From Chamaelirium japonicum (Eukaryota; Streptophyta; Magnoliopsida; Liliales; Melanthiaceae): a stretch of DNA of 64,000 bases. Where the stretch lies: positions 120,654,374 through 120,718,373 of the forward strand of contig OX393550.1 in NCBI GenBank assembly GCA_947650365.1, written 5' to 3'. A model generated the notes under the pieces. The model was not told the DNA's origin. It searched no databases and was given only the letters and a program-made list of their open reading frames with translations. Numbering within the stretch: the stretch's first letter is position 1; every line of letters starts with the position of its first letter. Below, one piece after another: positions 17,700 to 33,904 of the stretch. A program made the position numbers and the translations under genes.

Positions 17700-18780
17700 C
17701 TTCGTACAATCAATTCTAATTCATTCACACGATCCATTCTAATTCATTCGCACGATCCATTCTAATTCATTCATACGATCCAATCTAATTCATTCATACG
17801 ATGCATTCTAATTCATTCGTACGATCCATTCTAATTCCTTCGTACGATCCATTCTAATTCCTTCGTACGATCCATTCTAATTCCTTCGTATGATCCATTC
17901 TAATTCCTTCGTACGATCCATTCTAATTCTAATTCATTCGCACAATCTATTCTAATTCATTCGTACGATCTATTCTAATTCATTAGCACGATCCATTCTA
18001 ATTCATTCATATGATCCATTCTAATTAATTCGCACGAATGTATCCATTCTAATTCATTCGTACGATCCATTCTAATTCATTCGTACAATCCATTCTATTT
18101 CATTCGTACGATCCATTCTTACTCATTCGTATGATCCATTCTAACTCATTCATACGATCCATTCTAATTTATTCGTACGATCCATTCTAATTCATTCGTA
18201 CAATCCATTCTAATTCATTCACACGAATTTATCCATCCTTTGTACGATCCATTCTAATTCATTCATACGATCATTCTAATTCATTCTTATGATCCATTCT
18301 AATTCATTCGCACGATCCATTCTAATTCATTCATACGATCCAATCTAATTCATTCGTACGAGCCATTCTAATTCATTCGTACGATCCATTCTAATTCCTT
18401 CGTACGATCCATTCTAATTCCTTCGTACGATCCACTCTAATTCCTTCGTACGATCCATTCTAATTCTAATTCATTCGCACAATCTATTCTAATTCATTCG
18501 TACTATCCATTCTAATTCATTAGCACGATCCATTCTAATTCATTCGTATGATCCATTCTAATTCATTCGCACGAATGTATCCATTCTAATTCATTCGTAC
18601 GATCCATTCTAATTCATTCGTACAATCCATTCTATTTCATTCGTACGATCCATTCTTACTCATTCGTATGATCCATTCTAATTCATTCATACGATCCATT
18701 CTAATTTATTCGTACGATCCATTCTAATTCATTCGTACAATCCATTCTAATTCATTCACACGAATTTATCCATCCTTTGT
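17700..18780 (+). repeat. Tandem duplication of about 537 bp in the satellite
   Basis: Rare variants recur at a spacing of 537 bp. The clipped unit CGAATTTATCCATCCTTTG appears at 18224 and 18761. The TAATTCTAATTC stutter is at about 17928 and 18464, and the shortened CATACGATCATTC unit is at about 18264 and 18801. This marks a local duplication of roughly 23 units; the edges are approximate. Confidence 0.75.
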
Positions 18781-21700
18781 ACGATCCATTCTAATTCATT
18801 CATACGATCATTCTAATTCATTCGTACGATCCATTCTAATTCATTCGCACGATCCATTCTAATTCATTCATACGATCCAATCTAATTCATTCGTACGATC
18901 CATTCTAATTCATTCGTACGATCCATTCTAATTCTGTCACACGATCCACTCTAATTCATTCGTACGATCCATTCTAATTCCTTCGTACGATCCATTCTAA
19001 TTCATTCATACAATCCATTCTAATTCATTCGTATGATCCATTCTAATTCATTCGTACGATCCATTCTAATTCCTTCGTACGATCCATTCTTATTCATTCC
19101 AATGAATGTATCCATTCTAATTCATACATACGATCCATTCTAATTCATTTATACGATCCATTCTAATTCTTTCGCACGAATGTATCCATTCTAATTCATT
19201 CGTACGATCCATTCTAATTCATTCGCACAATCTATTCTAATTCATTCGTACGATCCATTCTAATTCTAATTCGCACGATCCATTCTAATTCATTTGCACA
19301 ATCTATTCTAATTCATTCGTACGATCCATTCTAATTCATTCACACGATCCATTCTAATTCATTCGTACGATCCATTCTATTTTATTCGTACGATCCATTC
19401 TTACTCATTCGTAGATCCATTCTAATTCATTCGCACGATCCATTCTAATTCATTCGCACGATCCATTCTAATTCGTTCATACGATCCATTCTAATTCATT
19501 CATACAATCCATTCTAATTCTTTCACACGATCCAATCTAATTCATTCGTACGTTCCATTCTAATTCATTAGCACGATCCATGCTAATTCATTCGTACGGT
19601 CCATTCTAATTCATTAGCATGATCCATTCTAATTCATTCGCACGAATGTATCCATTCTAATTCATTCGTACGATCCATTCTAATTCATTCGTACGATCCA
19701 TTCTAAGTCATTCATACGATTCATTCTAATTCATTCGTACGATCCATTCTAATTCACTTGCGCGATCCATTCTAATTCATTCATACGATCCATTCTAATT
19801 CATTCGCGCGAATTTATCCATTCTAATTCATTCGTACGATCCGTTGTAATTCATTTGCACGAATGTATCTATTCTAATTCCTTCATACGATCTATTCTAT
19901 TTCATTCGTACGATCTATTATATTTCATTCGTGTGATTCCATACGATCCATTCTTACTCATTCGTACGATCCATTCTAATTCATTCGCACGATCTATTCT
20001 AATACATTAATATGATCCATTCTAATTCATTCATACGATCCATTCTAATTCATTTGTACGATCCATTCGAATTCATTCGCACGATCCATTCTAATTCATT
20101 CATACGATCCATTCTAATTCATTCGCACGAATGTATCCATTGTAATTCATTTGTACGATCCATTCTAATTCATTCGCACGAATGTATCCATTCTAATTCC
20201 TTCGTACGATCCATTCTAATTCATTCATACAATCCGTTCTAATTCATTCGCACAATCTATTCTAATTCATTCGTACGATCCATTCTAATTCATTAGCACG
20301 ATCTATTCTAATTCATTCATACGATCCCATAAGAATGAATTAGAATGGATCGTGTGAATGAATTAGATTGGATCGTATGAATGAATTAGAATGGATCGTG
20401 TGTCGTACGAATGAATTAGAATGGTTCATATTAATGAATTAGAATGGATCGTGCGAATGAATTAGAATGGATCGTACGAATGAATTAGAATGGATACATA
20501 TGAATGAATTAGAATGGATCGTATGAATGAATTAGATTGGATCGTATGAATGAATTAGATTGGATCGTATGAATGAATTAGAAAAGATCGGGCGAATGAA
20601 TTAGAATGGATCGTGCGAATGAATTAGAATGGATCGTACGAATGAATTACAATGGATACATTTGTGCGAATGAATTAGAATGGATCGTACGAATGAATTA
20701 GAATGGATACATTCGTGCGAATGAATTAGAATGGATCGTATGAATGAATTAGGTTGGATCGTATGAATGAATTAGAATGGATCGTGCGAGTGAATTAGAT
20801 TGGATCGTATGAATGAATTAGATTGGATCGTATTAATGAATTAGAATGGATCGTACGAATGAATTAGAATGGATCGTACGAATGAATTAGAATGGATACA
20901 TTTGTGCGAATGAATTAGAATGGATCGTACGAAGGAGTAAGAATGGACCGTACGAATGAAATAGAATGGATCGTACGAATGAATCAGAATGGATAAATTC
21001 GTGCGAATGAATTAGAATGGATTGTATGAATGAATTAGATTGGATCGTATAAATGAAATAGAATGGATCGTACGTATGAATTAGAATGGATACATTCATG
21101 GGAATGAATAAGAATGGATCGTACGAATGAATTAGAATGGATCGTACGAATGAATTAGTATGGATCGTACGAATGAAATAGTATGGATCATACGTATTAA
21201 TTAGAATGGATCGTGCGAATGAATTAGAATGGATCGTATGAATGAATTAGAATGGATCGTATGAATGAAATAGAATGGATCGTGCGAATGAATTAGAATG
21301 GATCGTGCGAATGAATTAAAATGGATCTGGATACATTCGTGCGAATGAATTAGAATGGGTCGTACGAATGAATTAGAATGGATCGTACGAGTACGAATGA
21401 GTAAGAATGGATCGTACGAATGAAATAGAATTGATTGTACGAAAGAATTAGAATGGATCGTACGAATGAATTAGAATCGATCGTGTAAATGAATTAGAAT
21501 GGATCGTATGAATGAATTAGAATGGATCGTGCGAATGAATTAGAATGGATCGTACGAATGAAATAGAATGGATCGTATGAATTAGAATGGATCGTACGAA
21601 GGAATTAGAATGGATCGTATGAATGAATTAGAATGGATACATTCGTGCGAATGAATTAGAATGGATCGTACGAATGAATAATAATGGATCGTACGAATGA

Positions 21701-23930
21701 AATAGAATGGATTGTACGAATGAATTAGAATGGATTCATTCGTGCAAATGAATTAAAATGGATCGTGCGAATGAATTAGAATGGATCGTACGAATGAATT
21801 AGAATGGATACATTCGTACGAAGGAATTAGAATGGATCGTGCGAATGAATTAGAATGGATCGTACGAATGAATTAGAATGGATCGTATGAATGAATTAGA
21901 ATGGATCGTACGAAGGAATTAGATTGGATCATACGAATGAATTAGAATGGATCGTACGAATAAATTAGAATGGATTGTACGAATGAATTAGAATGGATAC
22001 ATTCGTGCGAATGAGTTAGAATGGATCGTAGGAATGAATTAGAATGGATCGTGCGAATAAATTAGAATGGATCATACGAATGAATTAGAATGGATCATAC
22101 GAATGAATTAGAATGGATCGTACGAATGAATTAGAATGGATACATTCGTGCGAATGAATTAGAATGGATCGTACGAATGAGTAAGAATGGATCGTACGAA
22201 TGAAATAGAATGGATTATACGAATGAATTAGAATGCATCATACGAATGAATTAGAATGGATCGTACGAAGGAATTAGAATGGATCGTACGAATGAATTAG
22301 AATGGATATATTCGTGCAAATGATTTAGAATGGATCGTACGAATGAATTAGAATGGATCGTATGAATGAATTAGAATGGATCGTGCGAATGAATTAGAAT
22401 GGATCGTACAAATGAATTAGAATAGATTATGCGAATGAATTAGAATGGATCGTGCGAATGAATTCGAATAGATCGTACGAATATATTAGAATGGATCGTG
22501 TGAATGAATTAGAATGGATCGTAAGAAGGAATTAGAATGGATCGTACGAATGAATTAGAATAGATCGTACGAATGATATAGAATGGATCGTACGAATGAA
22601 ATAGAATGGATCGTACGAACGAATTAGAATGGATACATTCGTGCGAATGAATTAGAATGGATTGTACGAATGAATTAGAATGGATCGTACGAATGAATTA
22701 GAATGGATCGTATGAATGAATTAGAATGGATCGTATGAATGAAATAGAATGGATCGTACGAATGAATTAGAATGGATCGTGCGAATGAATTAGAATAGAT
22801 TGTGCGAATGAATTAGAATAGATTGTGCGAATGAATTAGAATGGATTCCTTCGTACGATCCATTCTATTTCATTCGTACGATCCATTCTAATTCATTCGT
22901 ACGATCCATTCTAATTCCTTCGTACGATCCATTCTAATTCATTCGCACGATCCATTCTAATTCATTCGTACGATCCATTCGAATTCATTCGCACGATCCA
23001 TTCTAATTCATTCGCATAATCTATTCTAATTCATTTGTACGATCCATTCTAATTCATTCACACGATCCATTCTAATTCATTCGCACGATCCATTCCAATT
23101 CATTCATACGATCTATTCTAATTCATTTGCACGAATATATCCATTCTAATTCATTCGTACGATCCATTCTAATTCCTTCGTATGATCCATTCTAATTCCT
23201 TCGCACAATCTATTCTAATTCATTCGTACGATCCATTCTAATTCATTCGTATGATCCATTATAATTCATTCGTACGATCCATTCTATTTCATTCGCACGA
23301 TCCATTCTAATTCATTCGCCCGATCCATTCTAATTCATTCGTACGATCTATTCTAATTCATTCGTACGATCCATTCTAATTCATTCATACAATCCTTTCT
23401 AATTCTTTCGCACGATCCTTTCTAATTCATTCGCTCGATCCATTATAATTGATCGTACGAAGGAATTGGAATGGATCGGATACATTCGTGCGAATTAATT
23501 AGAATGGATCGTATGAAGGAATTAGAATGGATCGTACGAAAGAATTAGAATGGATCGTGCGAATGAATTAGAATGGATCGTACGAATAAATTAGAGTGGA
23601 TACATTCGTACGAAGGAATTAGAATGGATCGTACGAATGAATTAGAATGGATCATACGAATGAGTAAGAATGGATCGTACGAATGACATAGAATGGATTG
23701 TACGAATGAATTAGAATGGATCGTACGAATGAATTAGAATGGATACATTCGTGCGAATTAATTAGAATGGAACATACGAATGAATTAGAATAGATTGTGC
23801 GAATGAGTAAGAATGGATCGTACGAAGGAATTAAATTGGATCGTGTGAATGAATTAGAATGGATCGTGCGAATGAATTAGAATGGATCGTACGAATGAAT
23901 TAGAGTGGATCGTATGAATGAATTAGAATG

Positions 23931-24160
23931 GATCGTACAAAGGAATTAGAATGGATCATACGAATGAATTAGAATTGATCATACGAATGAATTAGAATGG
24001 ATCGTATGAATGAATTAGATTGGATCGTATGAATGAATTAGAATGGATCGTACAAAGGAATTAGAATGGATCATACGAATGAATTAGAATTGATCATACG
24101 AATGAATTAGAATGGATCGTATGAATGAATTAGATTGGATCGTATGAATGAATTAGAATC
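23931..24160 (-). repeat. 115-bp (five-unit) direct duplication in the satellite
   Basis: A run of five distinct variant units, including CGTACAAAGG and two ATCATACG units, repeats at an offset of 115 bp (5 x 23) almost without change. This is a recent small expansion in an R-oriented block. Confidence 0.8.
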
Positions 24161-27100
24161 GATCGTGCGAATGAATTAGAATGGATCGTATGAATGAATT
24201 AGAATAGATCGTACGAATGAATTAGAATGGATACATTCGTGCGAATGAATTAGAATGGATCGTACAAATGAATTAGAATGGATACATTCGTCTGAATGAA
24301 TTAGAATGGATTGTATGAATGAATTAGAATGGATCGTGTGAATGAATTAGAATGGATCGTGCGAATGAATTAGAATGGATCGTACGAATGAATTAGAATG
24401 GATCGTACGAATGAATTAGAATGGATCATATGAATGAATTAGAATCGATCGTGTGTATGAATTAGAATGGATCGTATGAATGAATTAGAATGGATCGTAT
24501 GAGTGAATTCGAATAGATCATGCGAATGAATTAGAATGGATCGTATGAAGGAATTAGAATAGATCGTACGAAGGAATTAGAATGGATCGTACGAATGAAT
24601 TAGAATGGATACATTCGTGCGAATCCATTCTATTTCATTCGTACGATCCATTCTAATTCATTCACACGATCCATTCTAATTCATTCGCATGATCTATTCG
24701 AATTCACTCATACGATCCATTCTAATTCATTCATACGATCCATTCTAATTAATACACACGATCGATTCTAATTCATTCATACGATCCATTCTAATTCATT
24801 CGTACGATCCATTCTAATTCATTCGTACGATCCATTCTAATTCATTCGTCTGAATGAATTAGAATGGATTGTATGAATGAATTAGAATGGATCGTGTGAA
24901 TGAATTAGAATGGATCGTGTGAATGAATTAGAATGGATCGTACGAATGAATTAGAATGGATCGTACGAATGAAGTAGAATGGATTGTATGAATGAATTAG
25001 AATCGATCGTGTGTATGAATTAGAATGGATCGTATGAATGAATTAGAATGGATCGTATGAGTGAAGTCGAATAGATCATGCGAATGAATTAGAATGGATC
25101 GTATCAGTGAATTCGAATAGATCATGCGAATGAATTAGAATGGATCGTATGAATGAATTAGAATGGATACATTCGTGCGAATGAATTAGAATGGATCATA
25201 CGAATGAATTCGAATGGATCGTACGAATGAATTAGAGTGGATACATTCGTGCGAATGAATTAGATTGGATCGTACAAATGAGTAAGAATGGACCGTACGA
25301 ATGAAATAGAATGGATCGTACGTATCAATTAGAATGGATACATTTATGGGAATGAATTAGAATGGATCGTACGAAGGAATTAGAATGGATCGTATGAAGG
25401 TATTAGAATGGATCGTACGAATGAATTAGAATGGATACATTCGTGCGAATCCATTCTATTTGATTCGTACGATCCATTCTAATTCAATCGTACGATCCAT
25501 TCTTACTCACTCGTACGATCCATTCTTACTCATTCGTATGATCCATTCTAATTCATTCACACGAATTTATCTATTCTAATTCATTCGTACGATCCATTCT
25601 ATTTAATTCGTACGATCCATTCTAATACATTCGCACGATCCATTCTAATTCTAATTCCTTCGTACGTACGATCCATTCTAATTCCTTCGTACGATCCATT
25701 CTATTTCATTCATACGATCCAATCTAATTCATTCATACGATCCATTCTAATTCATTCGCACGAATGAATCCATTGTAATTCATTCGTACGATCCATTCTA
25801 TTTCATTCGTACGATCCATTCTTACACATTCGTACGATCCATTCTAATTCATTCGCACGATCTATTCTAATTCATTCGTCCAATCCATTCTATTTCATTC
25901 TTACGATCCATTCTTACTCATTCGTATGATCCATTCTAATTCATTCGGACGAATGTATCCATTCTAATTATTTCGTACGATCCATTCTAATTCATTCATA
26001 CGATCTATTCTAATTCATTCGTACGATCCATTCTAATTCATTCATACGATCCATTCTAATTCTTTCGCACGAATGTATCCATTCTAATTCATTCGTACGT
26101 TCCATTCTAATTCATTCGCACGAATGTAGCCATTCTAATTCATTCGTACAATCTATTCTAATTCATTCGCACAATCTATTCTAATTCATTCGCATGATCC
26201 ATTCTAATTCATTCATACGATTCATTCTAATTCATTCGCACGATCCATTCTAATTCTAATTTATTCACACGAAAGTATCCATTCTAATTCATTCATACAT
26301 GTAAGAATTCATTCGTACGATCCATTCTAATTCATTCGTACGATCCATTCTAATTCATTCGTAGGATCCATTCTTACTCATTTGTATGATCCATTCTAAT
26401 TCATTCGCACGAATGTATCCATTCTAATTCATTCGTACGATCCATTCTAATTCTTTCGTAATAATGGATCGTACGAATGAAATAGAGTGGATTGTAAGAA
26501 TAAATTAGAATGGATTGTGCGAATGAATTAGAATGGATCGTACGAAAGAATTAGAATGGATCATGTGAAAGAATTAGAATGGATCGTACGAAGGAATTAG
26601 AATGGATCGTATGAATTAATTAGATTGGATTGTATTAATGAATTAGATTGGATCGTACGAATGAATTAGAATGGATCGTACGAATGAGTAAGAATGGATC
26701 GTATTAATGAATTAGAATTGATCGTGCAAGAATGGATCATACGAATGAAATAGAATGGATCGTATGAATGAATTAGAATGAATCGTGCGAATGAATTAGA
26801 ATGGATCATACGAATGAATTAGAATGGATCGTATGAATGAATTAGAATGGATCGTACGAATGAATTAGAATAGATCGTACGAATGAATTAGAATGGATCA
26901 TATGAATGAATTAGAATGGATCGTACGAAGGAATTAGAATGGATCATACGAATGAAATAGAATGGATTGTACGAATGAATTAGATTATATCGTATGAATG
27001 AATTAGAATGGATCGTGTGAAAGAATTAGAATGGATTGTATGAATGAATTAGAATTGATCGAGCGAATGAATTAGAATTGATCGTACGAATGAATTAGAA

Positions 27101-27269
27101 TGGATCGTACGAATGAATTAGAATGGATCATACGAATGAGTAAGAATGGATCGTACGAATGAAATAGAATGGATCGTACGAATGAATTAGAATGGATAAA
27201 TGAAATAAAATGGATTGTACGAGATCCATTCTAATTCATTCATATGATCCATTCTAATTCATTCGCACG

Positions 27270-30200
27270 ATCCATTCTAATTTATTCGCACCATTCTAAT
27301 TCATTCGCATAATCTATTCTAATTCATTCGCACGATCCATTCTAATTCATTCGCACGAATTTATCCATTCTAATTCATTCGTACGATCCATTCTAATTCA
27401 TTTGTACAATCCATTCTAATATATTCATACGATCCATTCTAATTCCTTCGTACGATCCATTCTAATTCCTTCGTACGATCCATTCTTACTCATTCGTACG
27501 ATCCATTCTTACTTATTCGTATGATCCATTCTAATTCAATCGCACGAATGAATCAACTCTAATTCATTCGCACGATCCATTCTAATTCATTCGTACGATT
27601 CATTCGTATGATCCATTCTAATTCATTCGTACGAATGTATCCACTCTAGAATGGATCGTCTGTATGAATGAATTAGCTTGGATCGTATAAATGAATTAGA
27701 ATGGATCGTACGTATGAATTAGAATGGATACATTCATGAGAATGAATAAGAATGGATCGTACGAAGGAATTAGAATGGATCATACGAATGAAACTAGAAT
27801 GGATCGTACGAAGGAATTAGAATGGATCGTACGAAGGAATTAGAATGGATCGTACGAATGAATTAGAATGGATCGTATGAATGAATTAGAATGGATACAT
27901 TCGTGCGAATGAATTAGAATGGAACGTACGAATGAGTAAGAATGGTTCATACGAATGAAATAGAATGGATTGTACGAATGAATTAGAATGGATTATACGA
28001 ATGAATTAGAATGGATCTTATGAATGAATTAGAACGGATCGTGTGAAAGAATTAGAATGGATTGTATGAATGAATTAGAATGGATCGTATAAATGAATTA
28101 GAGTGGATCGTGTTTTTTCGTGCTAATGAATTAGAATGGATCGTACGAATGAATTAGAATGGATACATTCGTGCGAAAGAATTAGAATGGATCGTATGAA
28201 TGAATTAGATTGGATCCTATGAATGAATTAGAATGGATGGTGCGAAGGAATTAGAATGGATACATTCGTGCGAATGAATTAGAATGGATCGTGTGAATGA
28301 ATTAGAATGGATCGAATTAGAATGGATACATTCGTTCGAATGAATTAGAATGGATCATACGATTGAGTAAGAATGGATCGTACGAATGAAATAGAATAGA
28401 TCGTACGGAATGGATCGTACGAAGGAATTAGAATGGATCGTACAAAGGAATTAGAATGGATCGTACGTATGAATTAGAATGGATACATTCGTGCGAATGA
28501 ATTAGAATTGATTGTACGTAAGAATTTGTACTTATGAATGAATTAGAATGGATCGAATTAGAATGGATCGTACGAAGGAATTAGAATGGATCGTGCGAAT
28601 GAATTAGAATGGATACATTCGTGCGAATGAATTAGAATGGATCGGATAAAGGAATTAGAATGGATGCGAATGAATTAGAATGGAATGGATCGTACTTATG
28701 AATTAGAATGGATCGTACGAATGAATTAGAATAGATCGTACGAATGAATTAGAATAGATTGTGCGAATGAATTAGAATGGATCGTATGAATGAATTAGAT
28801 TACGATCCATTCTATTTCATTCGTATGATCCATTCCAATTCTTACGAATGAATTAGAATGGATCGTACGAATGTATTCGTGCGTGTGAAACAATTAGAAT
28901 GGATTGTGCGAATGAGTAAGAATGGATCGTACGAAGGAATTAGAATGGATCATACGAATGAATTAGAATGGATCGTATGAATGAATTAGAATGGATCATG
29001 CGAATGAATTAGAATGGATCGTATGAATGAATTAGAATAGATTGTGCGAATGAATTAGAATGGATCGTGCGAATGAATTAGAATGGATCGTATGAATGAA
29101 TTAGAATGGATCGTACTAATGAATTAGAATGGATCGTATGAATGAATTAGAATGGATACATACAAATGAATTAGAATGGATCGTATGAATGAATTAGATT
29201 GGATCGTATGAATGAATTAGAATGGATCGTGCAAATAAATTAGAATGGATCGTATGAATGAGTTAGAATGGATCATATGAATGAATTAGAATGAATTAGA
29301 ATGGATCGTATGAATAAATTAGAATAGATTGTGCGAAACGTACGAATGAATTAGAATAGATTGTGCGAATGAATTAGAATGAATCGTACGAATGAATTAG
29401 AATGGTTAAATTCGTGCGAATGAATTAGAATGGATTGTATGAATGAATTAGAATGTATCGTACGAATGAATTAGAATGGATCGTACGAATGAATTAGAAT
29501 GGATACATTCGTGCGAATGAATTAGAATGGATCATACGAATGAGTAAGAATGGATCGTACGAATGAAATAGAATGGATTGTACGAATGAATTAGAATGGA
29601 TTCATTCGTGCGAATGAATTAGAATGGATCGTACGAATGAAATAGAATGGATCGTACGTATGAATTAGAATGGATCGTACGAATATATCCACTCTAATTT
29701 ATTCATACGAAGCTAATTCATTCGTACGATCCATTCTAATTCATTCGCATGATCCATTCTAATTCATTCATACGATCAATTCTAATTCATTCGTACGATC
29801 CATTCTAATTCATTCGTACGATCCATTCTAATTCATTCGCACAATCAATTCTAATTCATTCGTACGATCCATTGTAATTCATTCGCACGATCCATTCTAT
29901 TTCATTCGTACGATCCATTCTATTTCATTCATATGATCCATTCTAATTCCTTCGTACGATCCATTCTAATTCCTTCGTACGGTCCATTCTAATTCCTTCG
30001 TAAGATCCATTCTAATTCATTCACACAATCCATTCTAATTCTTTTGCACGAATGTATCCATTCTAATTCATTCGTACGATCCATTCTAATTCATTCATAC
30101 GATCCATTCTTATTCATTCCCATGAATGTATCCATTCTAATCCATACGTACGATCCATTCTAATTCATTTATACGATCTAATCTAATTCATTCATACAAT

Positions 30201-33200
30201 CCTTTCTAATTCATTCGCACGAATTTATCTATTCTAATTCATTCATACGATCCATTCTAATTCATTCGCACGATCCATTCTTACTCATTCATACGATCCA
30301 TTCTAATTCATTCGTACGATCCATTCTAATTCATTCGCACGATCCATTCTAATTTATTCATACAATCCATTCTAATTCTTTTGCACAAATGTAGCCATTC
30401 TAATTCATTCGTACGATCCATTCTAATTCATTCGCACGATCCATTCTAATTCATTCATACGATCCATTCTAATTCATTCGCACGGATGTATCCATTCTAA
30501 TTCATTCGAACGATCCATTCTAATTCATTCGTACAATCTATTCTAATTCATTCGTACGATCCATTCTAATTCATTCGCACGATCCATTCTAATTCATTCG
30601 CACGATCCATTCTAATTCATTCATACGATCTATTCTAATTCATTCGCACGATCCATTCTAATTCATTCATACGATCCATTCTAATTCATTCGTACGATCC
30701 ATTCAAATTCATTCGAACAATCTATTCTAATTCATTCAGACGATCCATTCTATTTCATTCGTACGATCTATTCTTACTCATTCGTATGATCCATTCTAAT
30801 TCATTCGCACGAATGTAGCCATTCTAATTCATTCATACGATCCATTCTAATTCCTTCGCACGATCCATTCTAATTCATTCGTACGATCCATTCTAATTCA
30901 TTCATACGATCCATTCTAATTCATTCATACGATCAATTCTAATTCCTTTGTACGATCCATTCTAATTTATTCATACGATCCATTCTAATTCATTCGTACG
31001 ATCCATTCTAATTCATTCGCACGATCCATTCTAATTCATTCATACGATCCAATCTAATTCCTTCGTACGATCCATTCTTACTCATTCGCACAATCTATTC
31101 TAATTCATTCGTACGATTCATTCTAATTCATTCGTACGATCCATTCTAATTCTTTCATATGATCCATTCTAATTCATTCGTACGATCCATTCTAATTCAA
31201 TTGCACGATCCATTCTAATTCCTTCGTACAATCCACTCTAATTCCTTCCTACGATCCATTCTAATTTCTTCGTACGATCCATTCTAATTCCTTCGTATGA
31301 TCCATTCTAATTCATTCGTACGATCCATTCTAATTCATTCACGATCCATTCTAATTCCTTCGTACGATCCATTCTAATTCCTTCGTACGATCCGTTCTAA
31401 TTTATTCGCACGATCCATTCTAATTCATTCGCACGATCCATTCTAATTTATTCATATGATCCAATCTAATTCATTCATACGATCCAATCTAATTCATTCC
31501 TATGATCCCATCTAATTCCTTCGTACGATCCATTCTAATTCATTCGTACGATCCATTCTAATTCATTCATACGATCCATTCTAATTCATTCGTACGATCC
31601 ATTCTAATTCCTTTGTACGATCCATTCTAATTCATTCGTACGATCCATCTAATTCATTCGTACGATCCATTCTAATTCATTCGCATGATCCATTCTAATT
31701 CATTCATACGATCCGATCTAATTCCTTCGTACGATCCATTCTTACTCATTCGCACAATCTTTTCTAATTCATTCAAACGATCCATTCTAATTCATTCGTA
31801 CGATCCATTCTAATTCATTCGTACGATCCATTCTAATTCATTCGCACGAATGTATCCACTCTAATTCATTCGTATGATCCATTCTAATTCATTCGTACGA
31901 TCCATTCTAATTCATTCGTACGATCCATTCTAATTCATTCGTATGATCCATTCTAATTCATTCGCATGATCCATTCTAATTCATTCGTACGATCCATTCT
32001 AATTCATTCGTACGATCCATTCTAATTCATTCGTACGATCCATTCTAATTCAATTGCACGATCCATTCTAATTCCTTCGTACGATCCACTCAAATTCCTT
32101 CGTACGATCCATTCTAATTCCTTCGTAAGATCCATTCTAATTCCTTCGTACGATCCATTCTAATTTATTCGTACGATCCATTCTAATTCATTCACGATCC
32201 ATTCTAATTCCTTCGTACGACCCATTCTAATTCATTCGCACGATCCGTTCTAATTCATTCGCACGATCCATTCTAATTCATTCGCACGATCCATTCTAAT
32301 TCATTTGCACGATCCATTCTAATTCATTCATATGATCCAATCTATTTCATTCGTACGATCCATTCTAATTCATTCGTACGATCATTTCTAATTCCTTCGT
32401 ACGATCCATTCTAATTCAATCGTATGATCAATTCTAATCCATTCTAATTCATTCATGCAATCAATTCTATTTCATTTGCACGATCCATTCTAATTCATTC
32501 GTATGAGCCATTCTATTTCATTCGTACGATCCATTCTTACTCATTCGTACGATCCATTCTAATTCATTCGTACGATCCATTCTAATTCATTCGCACGAAT
32601 GTATCCAATCTAATTCATTCATACGATCCATTCTAATTCATTCGTACAATCCATTCTAATTCATTCGCACGAATGTATCCATTCTAATTCATTCGTATGA
32701 TCCATTCTAATTCATTCCCATGAATGTATCCATTATAATTCATACGTACGATGCATTCTAATTCATTTATACGATCCAATCTAATTCATTCATACGATCC
32801 AATTTATTTCATTCTTACGATCCATTCTAAATCATTCGTACGATCCATTCTAATTCATTCGTACGATCCATTCTAATTCATTCGTACGATCCATTCTAAT
32901 TCATTCATACGATCCACTCTAATTCATTCATGCGATCCATTCTAATTCATTCGCACGATCCATTCTAATTCATTCGTACGATCCATTCTATTTCATTCGC
33001 ACGATCCATTCTAATTCATTCGCACGAATGTATCCATTCTAATTCATTCATACGATCCATTCTAATTCATTCATACAATCTATTTTAATTCTTTCACACG
33101 ATCCATTCTAATTCATTCGTACAATCCATTCTAATTCATTCGTACAATCCATTCTATTTTATTCGTACGATCCATTCTAATTCATTCGTACGATCAATTC

Positions 33201-33904
33201 TAATTCATTCGTACAATCCATTCTAATTCATTCGCACGAATGTATCCATTCTAATTCATTCATACGATCCATTCTAATTCATTCATATGATCCATTCTAA
33301 ATTATTCGTACGATCCATTCCAATTCATTCGCACGATCCATTCTAATTCTTTCGTACGATCCATTCTAATTCATTCGCACGAATGTATCCATTCTAATTC
33401 ATTTGTACGATCTATTCTATTTCATTCGTACGATCCATTCTAATTCATACGATCCATTCTATTTCATTCATACGATCCATTCTAATTCATTCGTACAATC
33501 CATTCTAATTCATTCGCACGATCAATTCTAATTCATTCATACAATCCATTCTAATTCTTTCGTACGATCCATTCTTACTCATTCTTACGATCCATTCTAA
33601 TTCATTCGCACGAATGTATCCATTCTAATTCATTCGTACGGTCCATTCTAATTCCTTCGTACGATCCATTCTAATTCCTTCGTACGATCTATTCTAATTC
33701 CTTCGTACGAACCATTATATTTCATTCGTATGATCCATTCTAATTCCTCCGTACGATCCATTCTTATTCATTCCCATGAATGTATCCATTCTAATTCATA
33801 CGTACGATCCATTCTAATTCATTTATACGATCCAATCTAATTCATTCATACAATCCATTCTAATTCATTCGCACGAATTTATCCATTCTAATTCATTCGT
33901 ACGA
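27270..33904. repeat. Segmental duplication within the satellite, copy 1
   Basis: This is the first copy of a block of about 6.63 kb that repeats immediately downstream. Landmarks shared at an offset of 6634: the TTTATT..CACCATTC unit (27281 and 33915), the CTCTAGAATGG orientation switch (27646 and 34280), the GAAGCTAATTC junction (29709 and 36343) and the CAATTGCACG variant (31199 and 37833). The offset becomes 6635 after a 1-bp deletion near 31648. The left edge lies between the orientation switch at 27222 and about 27280. Inverted sub-blocks are part of the duplicated unit. Confidence 0.88.

Noticed and set aside
5529-21099. Open frames of 60-100 codons rich in IHSNSF/SILIHS motifs within the 23-bp satellite
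   Set aside because: They simply translate the tandem repeat, occur in either strand according to block orientation, and have no start context or domain.
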